This document shows positions 1 through 11,468 of a stretch of DNA of 64,000 bases, in pieces. The stretch covers positions 5,588,900 to 5,652,899 of the forward strand of contig CM055107.1 in NCBI GenBank assembly GCA_029204225.1, written 5' to 3'. The DNA comes from Diphasiastrum complanatum. Lineage: Eukaryota > Streptophyta > Lycopodiopsida > Lycopodiales > Lycopodiaceae. Under the pieces are notes generated by a model. That model made no database searches and was not told where the DNA came from. It was given only the letters and a program-made list of their open reading frames with translations. The position numbers were made by a program, and so were the translations under genes. Each line of letters starts with the position of its first letter. The stretch's first letter is position 1.

Positions 1-1
1 G

Positions 2-2338
2 TGGATTTACTTCTTGAAGAAGAAATCGGATGCATTTGACAATTTCAAGAGCTTCAAAGCATTGGTCGAAAATCAGACAAGTAGGAAGATCAAAGTTCTA
101 AGATCAGATGGTGGAGGTGAGTACAAGTCTAACGACTTAAATGATCTTTGTGATCAATGTGGGATCAAAAGACAATTTACGCAAGCTCATACTCCTGCTC
201 TCAATGGTGTAGCTGAGCGCAAGAATTGTACGATTGTGGAAAGTGCCAGATGCATGCTAGTTGAGATGAAACTACCAAAATATTTTTGGTCAGAAGCATG
301 CGGTACGACTATAAATGTTTTGATCCAGTGGAGAACAAAATACATGTCAGCCATGATATCATCTTTGATGAATCCAACATGTATGAAGATGAGAATGCTG
401 AGAAGACAGACACATCCAGTGGAAAAGACGGTATAGCGAGGATATCTCCTGATGATGTCCATTTATTAACTTTCCTAGTAATAGACATGAGGATACATTT
501 CAAGATACTCAACCTCAAGAGACAGGTTGGAGAGGTAGAGATAAATCTTTTGGTGTATGAAGGATTGAAGTTGCAGGTGACAAACGCAAGGAGAAAGATG
601 TACCGTGAGATACATTTTTTGCCAAGAAGCCGATCACCTGACAAGAAGCTCCCTAAGTGGTTTGAGAGATCGTTGGAGAGCCGCGACATGGATGACTTTT
701 CAGGATCATCTAGCCAGGGAGAGCTACGAAGATCAAAAAGAAAGAAGACACAACCTGAAAGGTATGAAGCAAATTATGCTCTCTTATCTAGTATTATTCA
801 AAGCAAAGAATCTTCGACTTATGTTGAATCGAAGGATGATGACATTTGGGTCAAGGCCATGGGAGAGGAGATGGAGCCAATTGCTAAGCATAACACATGG
901 GACTTAGTGGAACCACTACTTGCCAAGAAACCCATTGGTTGTAAATGGGTATACAGGACTAAGTACCATGCAGATGGAAGTATAGCAAAGCACAAAGCAA
1001 GATTGGTGATCAAAGGGTATGCACAAAGTAAAGGGATCGACTATGAGGAGACCTTTGCGCCAGTATGTAAGTGGAATACTCTACATCTACTTGTTGCTTT
1101 AGCATCACATTTTGGTTGGCCTTTGCATCAGATGGATGTGAAATCTGCTTTTCTAAATGGGGAGTTAGAAGAAGAGGTGTTCATGGATCAACTTGAAGGC
1201 TTTGTAGTGAAAGGACATGAGAATAAAGTATGTCATTTGAAGAAAGCACTTTATGGTCTTAAACAGGCACCACGTGCGTGGTATAGCAGGATTGATGCCT
1301 ACTTTCGTTCTAAGGGGATGGTGAGAACACACTTGAATCCAAATCTTTATGTCTTATGCTTTGATGGTATGGTTTCTTTGATTGCTCTTTATGTTGATGA
1401 CTTGATTATTACGGAAAATAATCAAGAGATGATAGACATGATTAAGAAAGACCTCATGGAACAGGTCAAGATGACAGATCTCAGCCTAATGCATTATTGC
1501 CTTGGAGTAGAGGTGTGGCAAAAAGGACACGAAGTGGGTTTAACACATGCGAAGTATGTCAGAGAGTTGCTACACAGGTTCAGGTTGCAGGATTGCAAGC
1601 CAATGAACACTCCTATTGAACCAGGTAAGAAGCTTTCTAAGCTCGATGAGTCACAGCCATTTGATGCTACGTTGTATAGGCAGTTAGTAGGGAGCTTGAT
1701 TTACCTTACCACAACTAGACCAAATGTATGCTATGTTGTTGGTATTATAAGTCAGTTTATGGTAGCACCTACGGAAACACATTGGAAGGCAGCTAAGCGC
1801 ATTTTGCATTATGTCAAAGGCACTTCAGATTATGGCGATTTACAGGAAGCATGAGGGTTTACCTGAGTTATGTGGCTATGTGGATGCAGATTGGGGAGGT
1901 GACTATGACGATTGTAGATCCACCACAAGGTATGATGTATTCCATCTTTGTGGCAGTTGCTTTTCCTGGTCTAGTAAGAAGCAAAGTACAATTGCTCTAT
2001 CCACCACATAAGCAGAGTATACAATGTGTAGTGCAGCACAGAAAGCCATATAGTTGAGACAGACCTTGGACAAAGTTGGCATGAAACAGAAAAATCTCAC
2101 GACTATACATAGCGACAGTCAGAGTGGCATTCACCTAGCAAAGAATCCAGTGTTCCATGCAAGAACCAAACACATTGAGATTCAGTATCACTTTATACGT
2201 GAGAGGCTGCTGAGTTGTGAAATTCATGTTGCTCATTGTAGTATGGAAGAACAACTAGCTGATATTTTCACTAAGCCACTTGTTAAAGAAAAGTTTGATA
2301 AGTTTAGATCAAAACTCTTTGTACTTAAAGTCTGTTGA
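2..2338 (+). pseudogene. copia pol remnant: integrase, RT, RNase H
   Basis: The first 300 bases encode the second half of a copia integrase core, with the Asp motif RSDGGGEY and the Glu in the GVAERKN motif. A frame change near 300 coincides with loss of the integrase tail. RT follows at roughly 890-1500, with IGCKWVYRTKYHADG, the QMDVKSAFLNGELEEEV block, LKKALYGLKQAPRAWY and the catalytic YVDD. A second frame change near 1845 leads into RNase H (YVDADWGGDYDD, then KKQSTIALSTT followed by a stop) and the C-terminal KHIEIQYHFIRE and ADIFTKPL motifs. Frame changes and stops at about 2009 and 2052 make it non-functional. Family identity is firm. Confidence 0.9.
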
Positions 2339-2392
2339 CTTTTAAGCTATGTATATGATTGTACAAAAAGTAGACTCTACTTTAAGGGAGAG

Positions 2393-2672
2393 AGTTAGAA
2401 TTAAAGTAGAATCATTGTGTTACTGTACTGTGGGTCCTATCAGTCGATAAAGATCAGTTGGCCTCACCGTGAGGCGAGTCGACGGGACACGTCCCATCAA
2501 CGGCAACCTGGGTCGTGCATGGGTTGCCTGAGTAAAGAACTATATGTACAGTGTAATTTCACTTTGAGAAATACAGGTGCTACGTGATCTTGGTGTGGAA
2601 AGTGTTTTTCTGCCTGTGTTATTGTGTAGCATGATCTGTGTTCCTGTTCGAAGCAAATTCTAAGTCCTAACA
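2393..2672 (+). repeat. 3' LTR of the first copia element
   Basis: It follows a purine-rich tract (ctttaagggagag). It begins AGTTAGAA, a one-base change from the usual TGTTAGAA, and ends CCTAACA, giving near-perfect terminal inverted repeats TGTTAG/CTAACA. The 5' LTR is outside the window, so the start is inferred from the polypurine tract and inverted repeat. Confidence 0.7.
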
Positions 2673-2842
2673 CAATTCTACACAAAGATGCTTGACATAA
2701 AACTTTGTGATACCCCTAAAGTAAACATCCTAAAATATTTTTGACTTTTTCTACATGTGGGAACATGCTCCACACATGTGATCTTTTGCTCTCAAAATAA
2801 AAAACACAAAACAACCAAGGTAGATTTTGACCATTTTTCACA
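2671..2842 (-). repeat. short LTR (3' copy on minus strand), locus 1
   Basis: Near-identical to 5103-5272, with a few substitutions and a 2-base length difference. It carries the ACACATGTGATC motif seen in related LTRs. Its outer end directly adjoins the CCTAACA end of the preceding copia LTR. Confidence 0.75.
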
Positions 2843-2941
2843 CTCTTCAAAAACTAGCTTGGTAATATCAAGGAGTTTGTGAAACTTTTTGAGTGGATCC
2901 TTTTGTATGTATATGAAGTAAAAAATCAGCAAAAGTATCCA

Positions 2942-3822
2942 TCATAGCAGCACCTCACCAAATCCATGATAAGACCTCTTTGGTAGAAATCTCTTGCGAA
3001 TATCTTTGAAGAGTACTTTACCTATTTCAATGTGCCTCCTCCATGCTTGATGATTGTCTTTGATTTGAAAGTTGAACTTGCATGAAGATGGCTGCACCAT
3101 AGAGACGGAAATCTGAGGCTTCCATGCCTCATAAATGTCACATAGATCATAGAGATCAAGATCACAAGATGAGCAAAAGTGTATATCTTCAAGATTAAGC
3201 ATACTAGCTTGACTAGTCCACATACTATCAGCTTTATCCATGATAGATCAAATCTTGAAATCAAATGCAACCTTGATCTTTTTGAGACTAAGCACTTGCT
3301 CAAGGATGTAAGTGTCCTCTTTGAATGCTTCACTTAATCTCAAGAGAAGTTTACAAATTGTCTCAAAATATGTTAAAACATGATTTTTAAAACTATGAGT
3401 ATCAAACTCAATCTTGATCTTATAAAATCCAAGAGCATACTTTTGATAACACAATATCTTGCTTTCAAAGAGCTTTGGAAACATATCTAAGCCTTTCATG
3501 ACAAGAAATATGTCCATATAATAGGCATCATTCAAAACTAGTATTGCCTCTTTTGAATTTTGAGATGTAAAAATCTCAACAAAGCAAGATAGTGCATCAA
3601 ATAATGGAAGAGAAGCATGAGTGAGGAAATTGGAGTTGATGCCACTTGAAATTTGCCATGAAGAAAGAACCACAAGAACTTGGTCTTGCATCTTGAAGAT
3701 CCCCTTGAGATCATATGTTGAGGAGGCTGCTCCTCAAACCTCGACCCCTTCACATCTTGATAATCTTCAATAGATATGATTTGAGATGCATCTTGGGATG
3801 CCTTGAACTCGGACCCTTCCAA
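2942..3822 (-). pseudogene. unrecognised frame replacing RT/RNase H, copy 1
   Basis: Broken minus-strand reading frames lying downstream of the copia integrase tail, where RT should be. Frames at 3822-3538, 3691-3248 and 3241-2942 together parallel the single open frame at 26578-27375. Shared landmarks are an LWFFxHGK block, CFVEIFTS, KAILVLND, KxFESKIL, ALGF, a CKLLxRLSEA-x-x-x-DxYI block and a C-terminal MWxSQASMLNL. No known domain or catalytic motif is recognised. The text after it (AWRRHIEIGKV, FLPKRSYHGFG) runs to the polypurine tract. Two or more frame changes show decay. It may be an old capture or a fast-diverging pol segment. Confidence 0.6.
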
Positions 3823-3855
3823 GGTTGAATGTAGATCTTCATAAAGAATGACATC

Positions 3856-4751
3856 TTAACTCTCAATCACTTTTGAAATAGAGAGTATAATGGCTTTATA
3901 GGCCTCCTTGGTGGATAAGGATCCAACCATGATCCATGAGTTTGGATCATCCATCCTCCTTGTTTCCAAGAGAATATGTGAAAAGCAAGAACCTCCAAAG
4001 ACACTAAGGTGATCAACCTTAGGCTTCTTGAATAATATTTCATATGGTGTATTTTCTCCAAGAGCTCCATCACTCCTCAAAACTTTGATCTTCAATGAGA
4101 ATTCCATCTCAACATATGCTTTGAATAATAGGAAATAATCATGCACCATAAATCTTGAAGAAAGAAGAAATGTGCATCTTGTGTGATCATCCTCCTTTGA
4201 AGACTTGGATACATAAGCAACCTCAAGAGATTTTGCACTCTCTCTTGGGTTTAGTTTGTAGATTCCTCCATATCTAGATCCATATGCAAGGATCTCACCA
4301 TCCTTCTTGATCACACAATTGTCCATATGGAAATTGACATCAAGTCCACCGTCAAGTAATTTGCCAACACTTACAAGATTCTTTGTAATCTTGGGAACAA
4401 AAAGAACTTCTTGAAGAGATAGAACTTTTGATGATGCAAGCTTCAAGGGAATAGTCCCTACTCCTTCAATTTTGCACTCTTGATCACTTGCAATATATAT
4501 GGTCTTCTTGATTCCTTCAAAAGGCATAATAGTTGAAAAGGAATCCTTGGAGCTACACATATGTGAAGATGCTCCACTATAGATATACCAAGAGTCATCC
4601 TTCTTGAAGGTGAAAGAGGAGAAGCTTGATGCCATAAGTGAGCATTCTCCATCACTTGTAATAAAGTCTTCTTTCTCATGAGAGATGTTAGCTTGCTTGA
4701 ATTGATTCTTCTTCGGGTAGAGAGAGAAGAAACAAATATCACAATACTCAA
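3856..4751 (-). pseudogene. copia gag tail, protease and integrase fragments
   Basis: The minus strand from 4751 encodes a gag C-terminus resembling the one near 56480 (QFKQANIS). The protease region follows, with YSGASSHM, where the related copy at 56.6 kb has DSGASSHM, so the catalytic Asp has become Tyr. Next come PLKLASSKVLSL, FVPKITKNLVSVGKLLDGGLDV and GSRYGGIYKLNP. Only slivers of integrase survive (KIKVLRSDG, then a jump to PYEILFKKPKVDHLSVFGG). It ends in the conserved linker STKEAYKAIILSISKVIES. Nearly the whole integrase core and the HHCC region are deleted. Orientation and family are clear. Confidence 0.85.
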
Positions 4752-5102
4752 GTTTGACTCAAAAACTCAACTTAAAATGGAGTACATATGAAACTCATGG
4801 AGAATCCGCATTGCATGCTATTGGATACCTCATCCTAGCCTCTCTAATGCTATTGCATGAGTGATGTATCCATCCTACAATTTTATTGGAGGCTTCTTCA
4901 AGATTTCTCAATTCCTATTGGACCCCTTGACCAAAGCCAACACTTTGACTTCATCACTCATTGAAGTACATTAATACAAGTGTCACAATCCTATTTACTA
5001 GCCTACATAGCTCAAGTTTGGAACACAAATGACTTTTGGCTCAATAGTGGCATTACATGTGGATTTGACCAATTTGCCATCTACGCCAATTTTTGGCCCT
5101 AT

Positions 5103-5272
5103 CACAATTCTACACAAAGATGCTTGACATAAAACTTTGCGATACCCCTAAAGTAAATATCCTAAAATATTTTTGACTTTTTCTACATGGGAACATGCTC
5201 CACACATGTGATCTTTTGCTCTCAAACTAAAAAACACAAAACAACCAAGGTAGATTTTGACCATTTTTCACA
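5103..5272 (-). repeat. short LTR (5' copy on minus strand), locus 1
   Basis: Direct repeat partner of 2671-2842. On the minus strand it begins TGTGAAAAATGG and runs into leader sequence starting ATAGGGCC, not the usual TGGTATCAGAGC primer site. This end is either degenerate or deleted. Confidence 0.75.
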
Positions 5273-5928
5273 CAAATGTCAACCCTTATACATATACAAA
5301 TGTCAACCCTTTTTGCTCTACAGCAATTTTTAAGAGTTGTATATTTTTTGTATTTCTCAATGAAGGTTTCAATGTCCATAGAAGAATATTATCAATATTT
5401 TATTTTAGATAAACTTTTTCAAATATATACACATGTTCTTTGCCCAAATACTTTCTAGATGCTACAACCAAGCATTCAAGATTTTTGTATGATAATACCA
5501 TCTAGAATAATGCCTTCATGTTGTATATAGACACTCACCTCCATACTTACTTAGCTTTGAGTAAGTATATTTCAAAGAAGTGTAGAAATTTGTTTCAAGT
5601 ATTTAATGGTTCTCATCTTTTTCATAAATTAGGTTTGAACAACTCTGGACTTTGTAGAAGTTTTGAGAATTAGTTCCAATATTCTCTCCCAAATCCCATG
5701 TTTCCAATCTTTCTTTGGCGTGCTCAACTAGTATTTAAGGATATTGTAGCAAATATATGCATGAATAATATCATAGGTTGCCCCTTTTCATCTAAGACAT
5801 CAACTTGTCCAACCTACAATTTTTAAAAATTAAAATTGGATGCTCTAATTCATCAATCTAGGCCACTAAACTACAAGAAAACTCCCAACAAAAAAATGTC
5901 CTAAAAAAACTACTAGACATCTATATAA

Positions 5929-5930
<2 letters not shown>

Positions 5931-5974
<44 letters not shown>
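5931..5974. repeat. (TA)n microsatellite
   Basis: About 44 bases of uninterrupted TA. The surrounding 5273-6020 is AT-rich with no recognisable gene or element domain. Confidence 0.95.
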
Positions 5975-5976
<2 letters not shown>

Positions 5977-6020
5977 AGAACTTCTTAGCACAATCTTCCC
6001 TCAAACTTAAATATAGTGTC

Positions 6021-7201
6021 TGTTAAAAATTGTAAAACATATCGATCTTATGTTTGTTGATGTTTGGCGGTCCTAACCATGTAAATATTTTGTACATATC
6101 CAAGGTATGTGAATTGAGCACATATCTTTGTAGAATAGGGCGAGTTTGGGTTAGGTAGATCAAGTTCCAATGACATGCATAAAGTCTAGTTGATCTAGTA
6201 TGACATGCACCAATGTTCACAACATCTAGATTGACATGCATGTAAAATTTCACATGGAATTGGTCAATTGCTATGATGAATTCTTTGGATCTTCACTTCA
6301 AATGTAAAACAAAGAATCCACACATACAAAAGATCTTCATCAACATCAAATAGATATATTTTAAGGAGTGTTAAAAATTGTAAAACATATCTATCTTATG
6401 TTTGTTAATGTTTATGTAAATATTTTGTACATATCCAAGGTATGTGAATTGAGCACATATCCTTGTAGAATAGGACAAGTTTGGGTTAGGTAGATCAAGT
6501 TCCAATGACGTGCATAAAATCTAGTTGGTCTAGTATGACATGCACCAATGTTCACAACATCTAGATCGAAATGCATGTAGAATTTCACATGGAATTGGTC
6601 AAATATGACCTTGTAGAAACTCGAGCCATCATAAATGCATTGTGTCCTAAGTTTACATTGTGACATGCAAGACATGCAAATACTCTAGTGAACACATGCA
6701 TGTAGTTTTGTACACGTCTAGTTGAGAAATTGACACTTGAAAAAAGTAGCTGCAGGTTAGGTGCAATCTATGCATGCAAGCAGTTAGGTGTTAAAATAAT
6801 AGTGGTTTGCATTTGAATAGGTGTAGAGAATGCATTGAATGCTAGCACTACCACGAATTTTGGCTCTTCTATATATGTATATGTGATTCTCATTCATTTT
6901 TAATGATGAATCAAACTTTTGTAAGGTCACAATGTCAAATTAGAATCTCATTCTATGTTGCTTGTAATTGTATTCTCTCTCTAATTCGGATTTTGTGTCT
7001 TCTTCATATATGATCTTGCTTGTGCACATTCCCTATTTGTGAGGAATTAATGTAGCTTTGATCTGTAGCATTCTAGATTGTGCTCCAGCCTTAGATCTGT
7101 TAGTAGATTGCAGGATTGCTCTACAAGAGATCTGTGTGCCATCACAAAGCATGGTAAAGATCATTCACACTTTTTGTGTGATTCCCCACACGTGTGAATT
7201 T
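6021..7201 (+). repeat. internally deleted copia element: LTR piece, 3' internal end, LTR
   Basis: A 248-bp LTR head (6021-6268, starting TGTTAAAAATTG) is fused to about 100 bp matching the 3' internal end of the 26-28 kb element. Both contain the GATGRATTCTTTG...ACAAAGAATCCACAC stretch. After a purine tract ending AAGGAG, a long LTR copy starts again at 6369 with the same TGTTAAAAATTG. It runs to about 7201, ending in CCCACACGTGTGAATT, the same tail as the LTR at 54282-54891. The 2.1-5 kb expected between the LTRs is gone. Confidence 0.75.
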
Positions 7202-9128
7202 GCTAGATTTTCAACAGTACCTTTATTAGAATCCATGATAAATTTTCGATATTTCTTAAGAAAAACAAATTGAAGTTTCATTTGAGCATTGTGCTCTTTA
7301 TATGTACCACATTAAATCTTTCCCAATACATCTCACGAACGATCATAATATACAACATCAACAACCAATACTCTTCCACAAGTTTTGCTACAATGTATAT
7401 ACTTGATAATGTTCTCCATGTGTTCTATGAATAGCGTATCATTTTCTTTAAATACCACAATCTTGCCCCTCTCTAAAATTCATTCGTCAACATTCAACAA
7501 AAAGCATTCTCCACATCTTCATCTCTCATCGATCGACTGGTTCGGCCACTCTTTATTACATCCACAAATATCCTCCTAAAAGACCCTCCATTCTTCTTGG
7601 AAATATCTCTGCAATTAGCCATAGACATTCAAGATCCAATGTCCTCCCCGTTATCAAAACTATTCTTATCCACATTAGTGGTATAATTTTCCAAAAGACC
7701 TTTGTTTATCCATACTAGTTATTGACCACCTTCTTTTCCAATTGTCGTTTTCTCCCTTGCCCTCCTCTAACATAAAAGTCATTTTCAATATGATCCTCCA
7801 CTCCTCTTTCCACAACCAAGTATGATCTTCCCAATCCATGCCTTCGCAATGTTATTGTCCTCATCATCATCAATTAGTGAAAAATCTTAGATCTTTTCAT
7901 TGCAATTATTGTCTTACACATACATGATCATTATCACCCATTGCTATTATTACAATCTAGTATACTTTTCTAATCCGTAATCCCTTAACTTCTAATCATA
8001 GAGATTATGCAAGCCAATTTCACCACAAGAAGCCAAATCCAAAAAATTCAATAACAAATGAAAGCATCATTTAAACCTCATCGAAAAATATAAGAAAGCT
8101 AAGTACAAAGTAGAAAGTCATGCCACTCAGAGATAAAAGGATGAGAATGGACATAGCACAACAAAGTTAATCACCAAAAGCAAAAAAGCAAACCCTTTCA
8201 ACTTCTATAACTACCTTTGCACCCTTCTCCCAAAGATACTCATGTGTGCACTACCCGACCTAAACATCTCTAATCTCCTATCGTCTCATGTTTGTTTCCC
8301 TCCTCATTGATTAAAGCTTACCTAGAAATATATTTTCAAAATGATGATTTTTGTTTTAGGATTGGCGAAAATCTCAACAAAGGCAAGTTTTCTATTGCAA
8401 ATAAAAGAAGTTCCAAGCTTCCACGCAGATCAATTATAAAGACATGGAATACCAAACCTTTGAAACATTTTTAAGACTCTTTAGGACTTTGTTTAGCTTT
8501 TTGCATTGGTTTACTTCCTCCTTTAGAGATTAACCTGAAAATTTTGGGAATGATGTTTTTTGTGTATTGCTGAAAGTTTCAATTAGAAACAATTTCACTG
8601 ATGTAAAGAAAAGAAGAAAGTGCCAAGCTTCCATGCAGATCAAATTTTTGCTATAAAAAAACAATGAATATCAAAGGATCAGCAGTAGACGACTTGAAGA
8701 TTCACAATAATTTGATTTCATACCTGCGGTAAATTAGATGGTTCACCTAATATAACTAAGTATTATATATGATAAGAAGCTGTGTTTGTACAATCAAATC
8801 CACACTTGTAGTGCAAACACTCTTATTTACCCACCTATATGCTAGCCTTCATGTCAAGCACATGCTTAGTATACTGAGGAAATTTGAAAGTTTAGATGTG
8901 AGGTGCAGCAATTGTGGTATGCCTAGGCAGCTGCTTTTCCCCTTCCTTTATTGCAACCCCCTGTATACATGACTTACATAGAAAAATACTTCTTAGTTTT
9001 ATTGCTTATTGGCTCAAAAGAGAAGATTCTTTCAAGCTTATTGTCATTCAAGAGAAAACTATACCTCTTGAATGTTTTATTGAGTGCTCAATAGTGTTAG
9101 CAGCTCATTTATTTTCTCCCAGTTTGAT
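7202..9128. other. AT-rich intergenic DNA, no gene seen
   Basis: I see no reading frame with a recognisable domain and no LTR, primer site or terminal repeat here. The segment closest to 9128 is probably the 3' UTR and downstream flank of the minus-strand NIP gene. Short open frames (for example 8292-8474) look like chance. Confidence 0.5.
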
Positions 9129-11265
9129 TCATCGCCGAAGACTTCGCACAGCTTGGATAGGTTCTTCACCATTCAGACGAACCAAGGTGTAAGCTGCGGC
9201 ACCTGCTAATGCACCCAGTGGACAACCAACAATATACAGCCAGATGCCTTTATAATTGTTAGCAGCAATGGCAGGTCCAAGAGTGCGGACTGGATTCATT
9301 GACCCCCCAGATATTGCCCTGAGAGAAGATAGAAACTAATTGCATCAGCAATGAGCTTCATAACATCGTGCATTTCAATGTTAAGCCTTAAAAACTTATG
9401 TCAGATAGCTCTATCTGTCCCTTTTTGGTGCTTTACAATTGTAAACATCAATAAAAACTTCTTTTCTCAGCTTTTTTGACAGAACTACAATACAACTATT
9501 CATAGGAGCACTTTCAAGCTACAACTGATTGAATGGGTTGAATATCTCCAATGGCCAACGCCATTAGCTGACACCTCTTGCTCTGGCATTGATTTAGAAC
9601 GGCAAAATGTGCCAAATATCTGACAGCATTGTCACTTACCCTGCAACAAGTATGTTCAAAGTAACTGTTGCACCCACAGCTATTCCAGCTAGTTCTCCAA
9701 CCTGCAATGAGATAGAAGTGGTGCTCTTCAGTTAAGACATGAAGATCAGTATCTTTAACTCTTTGTCTATTAACTCTTCAGATAAACAGAATAAGTTGGG
9801 AATAACAATGTCACTCGTTCTCGTCCGCCTTAGAATCACTACCAAGTTTTGTTTGTTAACAGAACCATGTAATTGCTCTCCAGTCCCTTCTTAATTTTGT
9901 TTGTTAGTAAAGGCATCAACTTTGAGTGTAAGCGAAAAGTGGCATTAGTTTCCTAGATAGTTTGTCACATTATGAAACACCGAGCATTAAGATGAAAGGA
10001 AACTCACATGCCTAAGGGCTTGAGTACTCTGAAACAGAAGCTTACTTCAGGAATTGTTTATTTAGTAAGGAGTATGTACAAAGTTGGCAAGACTAGTAAG
10101 GAAGCAAAGCTGAAAAGAAGATTAAAAATAATGTGATTTTTACATAAGAACCTGAACTTAGATAAAACTGTTTTCTTACAGCACGTGTGTCAGTAGCAAC
10201 AGCCGTGACGACAAACATCAGATTGAAGGAGATGACAAACTCTAGCACAAATGACTGCCAATAGCTCCCAGCGGGAATTGTTACACCCCCGTGCAAATCT
10301 GGATTAAAAATTCCTTTCAGAGCGAAGGAAGCACAGATTGATGCAGCCACTTGAGCTCCTATGTAAAATGGAACCTGTTAAGAATTAAAAGCAGTGAATG
10401 TCATTGCTGATTTAGAAATGGAGGGGATCATGCAACGTTAGATAGATGCAAAGAGGGTAGCAGTCTGCAATTTTATGCAATATAGCCAGGTTGTCCGAGA
10501 AGGAAACCTGCACCCATGGGAAATGTCGAAGTGCAGCAAAAGATAGTGTAAGGGAAGGATTGAGATGGGCTCCAGAGATATGCCCGGTGGATAAAATGAC
10601 GATCATCACAGCCAGACCAGAAGTTGCTGCCAGACCAATTGAAGTGATGCTCCCATCTGTTTTTTCGTTGACAATTGCAGTTGCAGTGCCCGCGAAGATG
10701 AGCATGAAAGTCCCAATGAATTCAGCTCCAACCTTGAAAATATAAACCATAGACACTCCTGAGTGAAGAGATTGACGGAGAGCATGCTAAAGAAATAAGA
10801 TGAGCTTATCTCTTTGTTGGGCAAATAAACAAGCTAAATCAGCAAAACTGTAAGAAATGACAAACGTCAGTAATATTTCCTTATGCGAAAATAAAATGCC
10901 ATCTTTCCTTTGTTTCAGCATGCAAGGCATATGGGTTAAGATCCACAGTCAGCTCGGCCTTTAAAGGCTATCCATGGAACACCACGATGCACATTTGTGG
11001 AGCTAAATACAGATTGAAGCTTCGAACCGATTCCTTGTGTGGGATAGGATACCTTCTTGCTCAAAGAGGCACAAGGAGCGAAGTCCATTGGAAGATCGTT
11101 GAAAAGACCTTTCTCTGCTATGCATTGTTCCACTGGACAGCACTTGTTATAGTGTCCAGACCTCCTCCCCACGCTTGGGAACCTCTCCGGTGCCATTGCA
11201 AAAGCAGAGGAGATTTCAGCAGGAATCGCCCCTTGTGCAGGAGGAATTACCTGTTCTTCGGCCAT
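9129..11265 (-). CDS. NIP5-like: NIP5-type nodulin-26-like intrinsic protein (boric-acid channel)
   Basis: A five-exon aquaporin gene: exons 11265-11053, 10732-10508, 10374-10180, 9701-9640 and 9318-9129, totalling 885 bases (294 aa plus stop). All introns are GT-AG, with donors gtatcc, gtttcc, gtaaga and gtaagt. Landmarks are VGAEFIGTF at the start of helix 1, loop-B GHISGAHLNPS (Asn129) and loop-E GGSMNPVRTLGPA (Asn240). The C-terminus is AVRSLRR. NPS plus NPV is the signature of Arabidopsis NIP5;1, a plasma-membrane boric-acid importer; the transport role is inferred from that. The pore filter reads Ser109, Ile228, Gly237, Arg243, whereas NIP5;1 has Ala at the first site. The cytosolic N-terminus carries a KCCPV motif. 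The ATG has a favourable context (A at -3, G at +4). No frame break is visible, so the gene is probably functional. Confidence 0.93.
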
Positions 11266-11378
11266 GCTTTCTTGTAAGCCTGTTTTCTTTATCTTTTTTT
11301 AGTTCCTTTTTTCTCAGGAGAGGAGCAAGCTTCCTTCTCCTTTGAGATGTTTCAATTTTTTGGGTTTTCTGAGAGATC

Positions 11379-11384
11379 CTACAT
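11379..11384 (-). promoter_or_regulatory. AUG-stop minimal uORF (ATGTAG) in NIP5-like leader
   Basis: On the minus strand ATG is immediately followed by TAG, 119 bases from this ATG to the main ATG. In Arabidopsis NIP5;1, AUG-stop elements in the 5' UTR mediate boron-dependent ribosome stalling and mRNA decay. Whether this site is transcribed is not known from the sequence. Confidence 0.5.
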
Positions 11385-11462
11385 ACTGGGCAACGTAGAT
11401 CTCAGCGCTTTTCTCTTTTTTTGGGTTTTCTAACAGTAGCGTATAACCTGAGAGGCGGAGAT

Positions 11463-11468
11463 TTACAT
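11463..11468 (-). promoter_or_regulatory. AUG-stop minimal uORF (ATGTAA) in NIP5-like leader
   Basis: Reads ATGTAA on the minus strand, 203 bases from the A of this ATG to the main start. AUGUAA is the exact hexamer known as the boron-responsive element of Arabidopsis NIP5;1. A second AUG-stop lies 84 bases downstream. Further upstream are short uORFs (for example a four-codon one starting at 11510), which would also be in the leader if transcription starts before them. Confidence 0.55.

Larger units (their letters stand above)
1..2672 (+). mobile_element. Ty1/copia LTR retrotransposon, cut by window start
   Basis: A copia-type element in plus orientation. The order is integrase core, RT, RNase H, polypurine tract near 2381-2392, then a 280-bp 3' LTR. 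The domain order integrase before RT is diagnostic of copia. The 5' part lies outside the window. About 80 codons appear to be missing near base 300, where the integrase core jumps to the linker before RT. The 3' LTR abuts the next element at 2671-2672. Confidence 0.9.
2671..5272 (-). mobile_element. copia-derived non-autonomous element, locus 1
   Basis: Two direct repeats of about 170 bp (2671-2842 and 5103-5272) bracket minus-strand copia sequence. Read on the minus strand the repeats begin TGTGAAAAATGG. The inner one is preceded by a short purine-rich stretch (tttgaagag), as expected for a 3' LTR. Between them lie a gag tail, protease/integrase fragments and a reading frame with no RT or RNase H. 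The same replacement frame recurs at 26.6-27.4 and 51.9-52.9 kb. The short repeats may be only partial LTRs, since no canonical CA end is visible. Confidence 0.7.

Noticed and set aside
6021-6620. Simple 350-bp tandem duplication
   Set aside because: The material between the two copies matches the 3' internal end and polypurine tract of a copia element, so an internally deleted element explains it better.
8292-9192. Short plus-strand frames upstream of and overlapping the NIP 3' end
   Set aside because: No domains; the part at 9129-9192 is antisense to the last NIP exon.
10491-10745. 84-codon plus-strand frame across the NIP locus
   Set aside because: It is antisense to NIP exon 2, whose sense strand has clear conserved motifs and splice sites.
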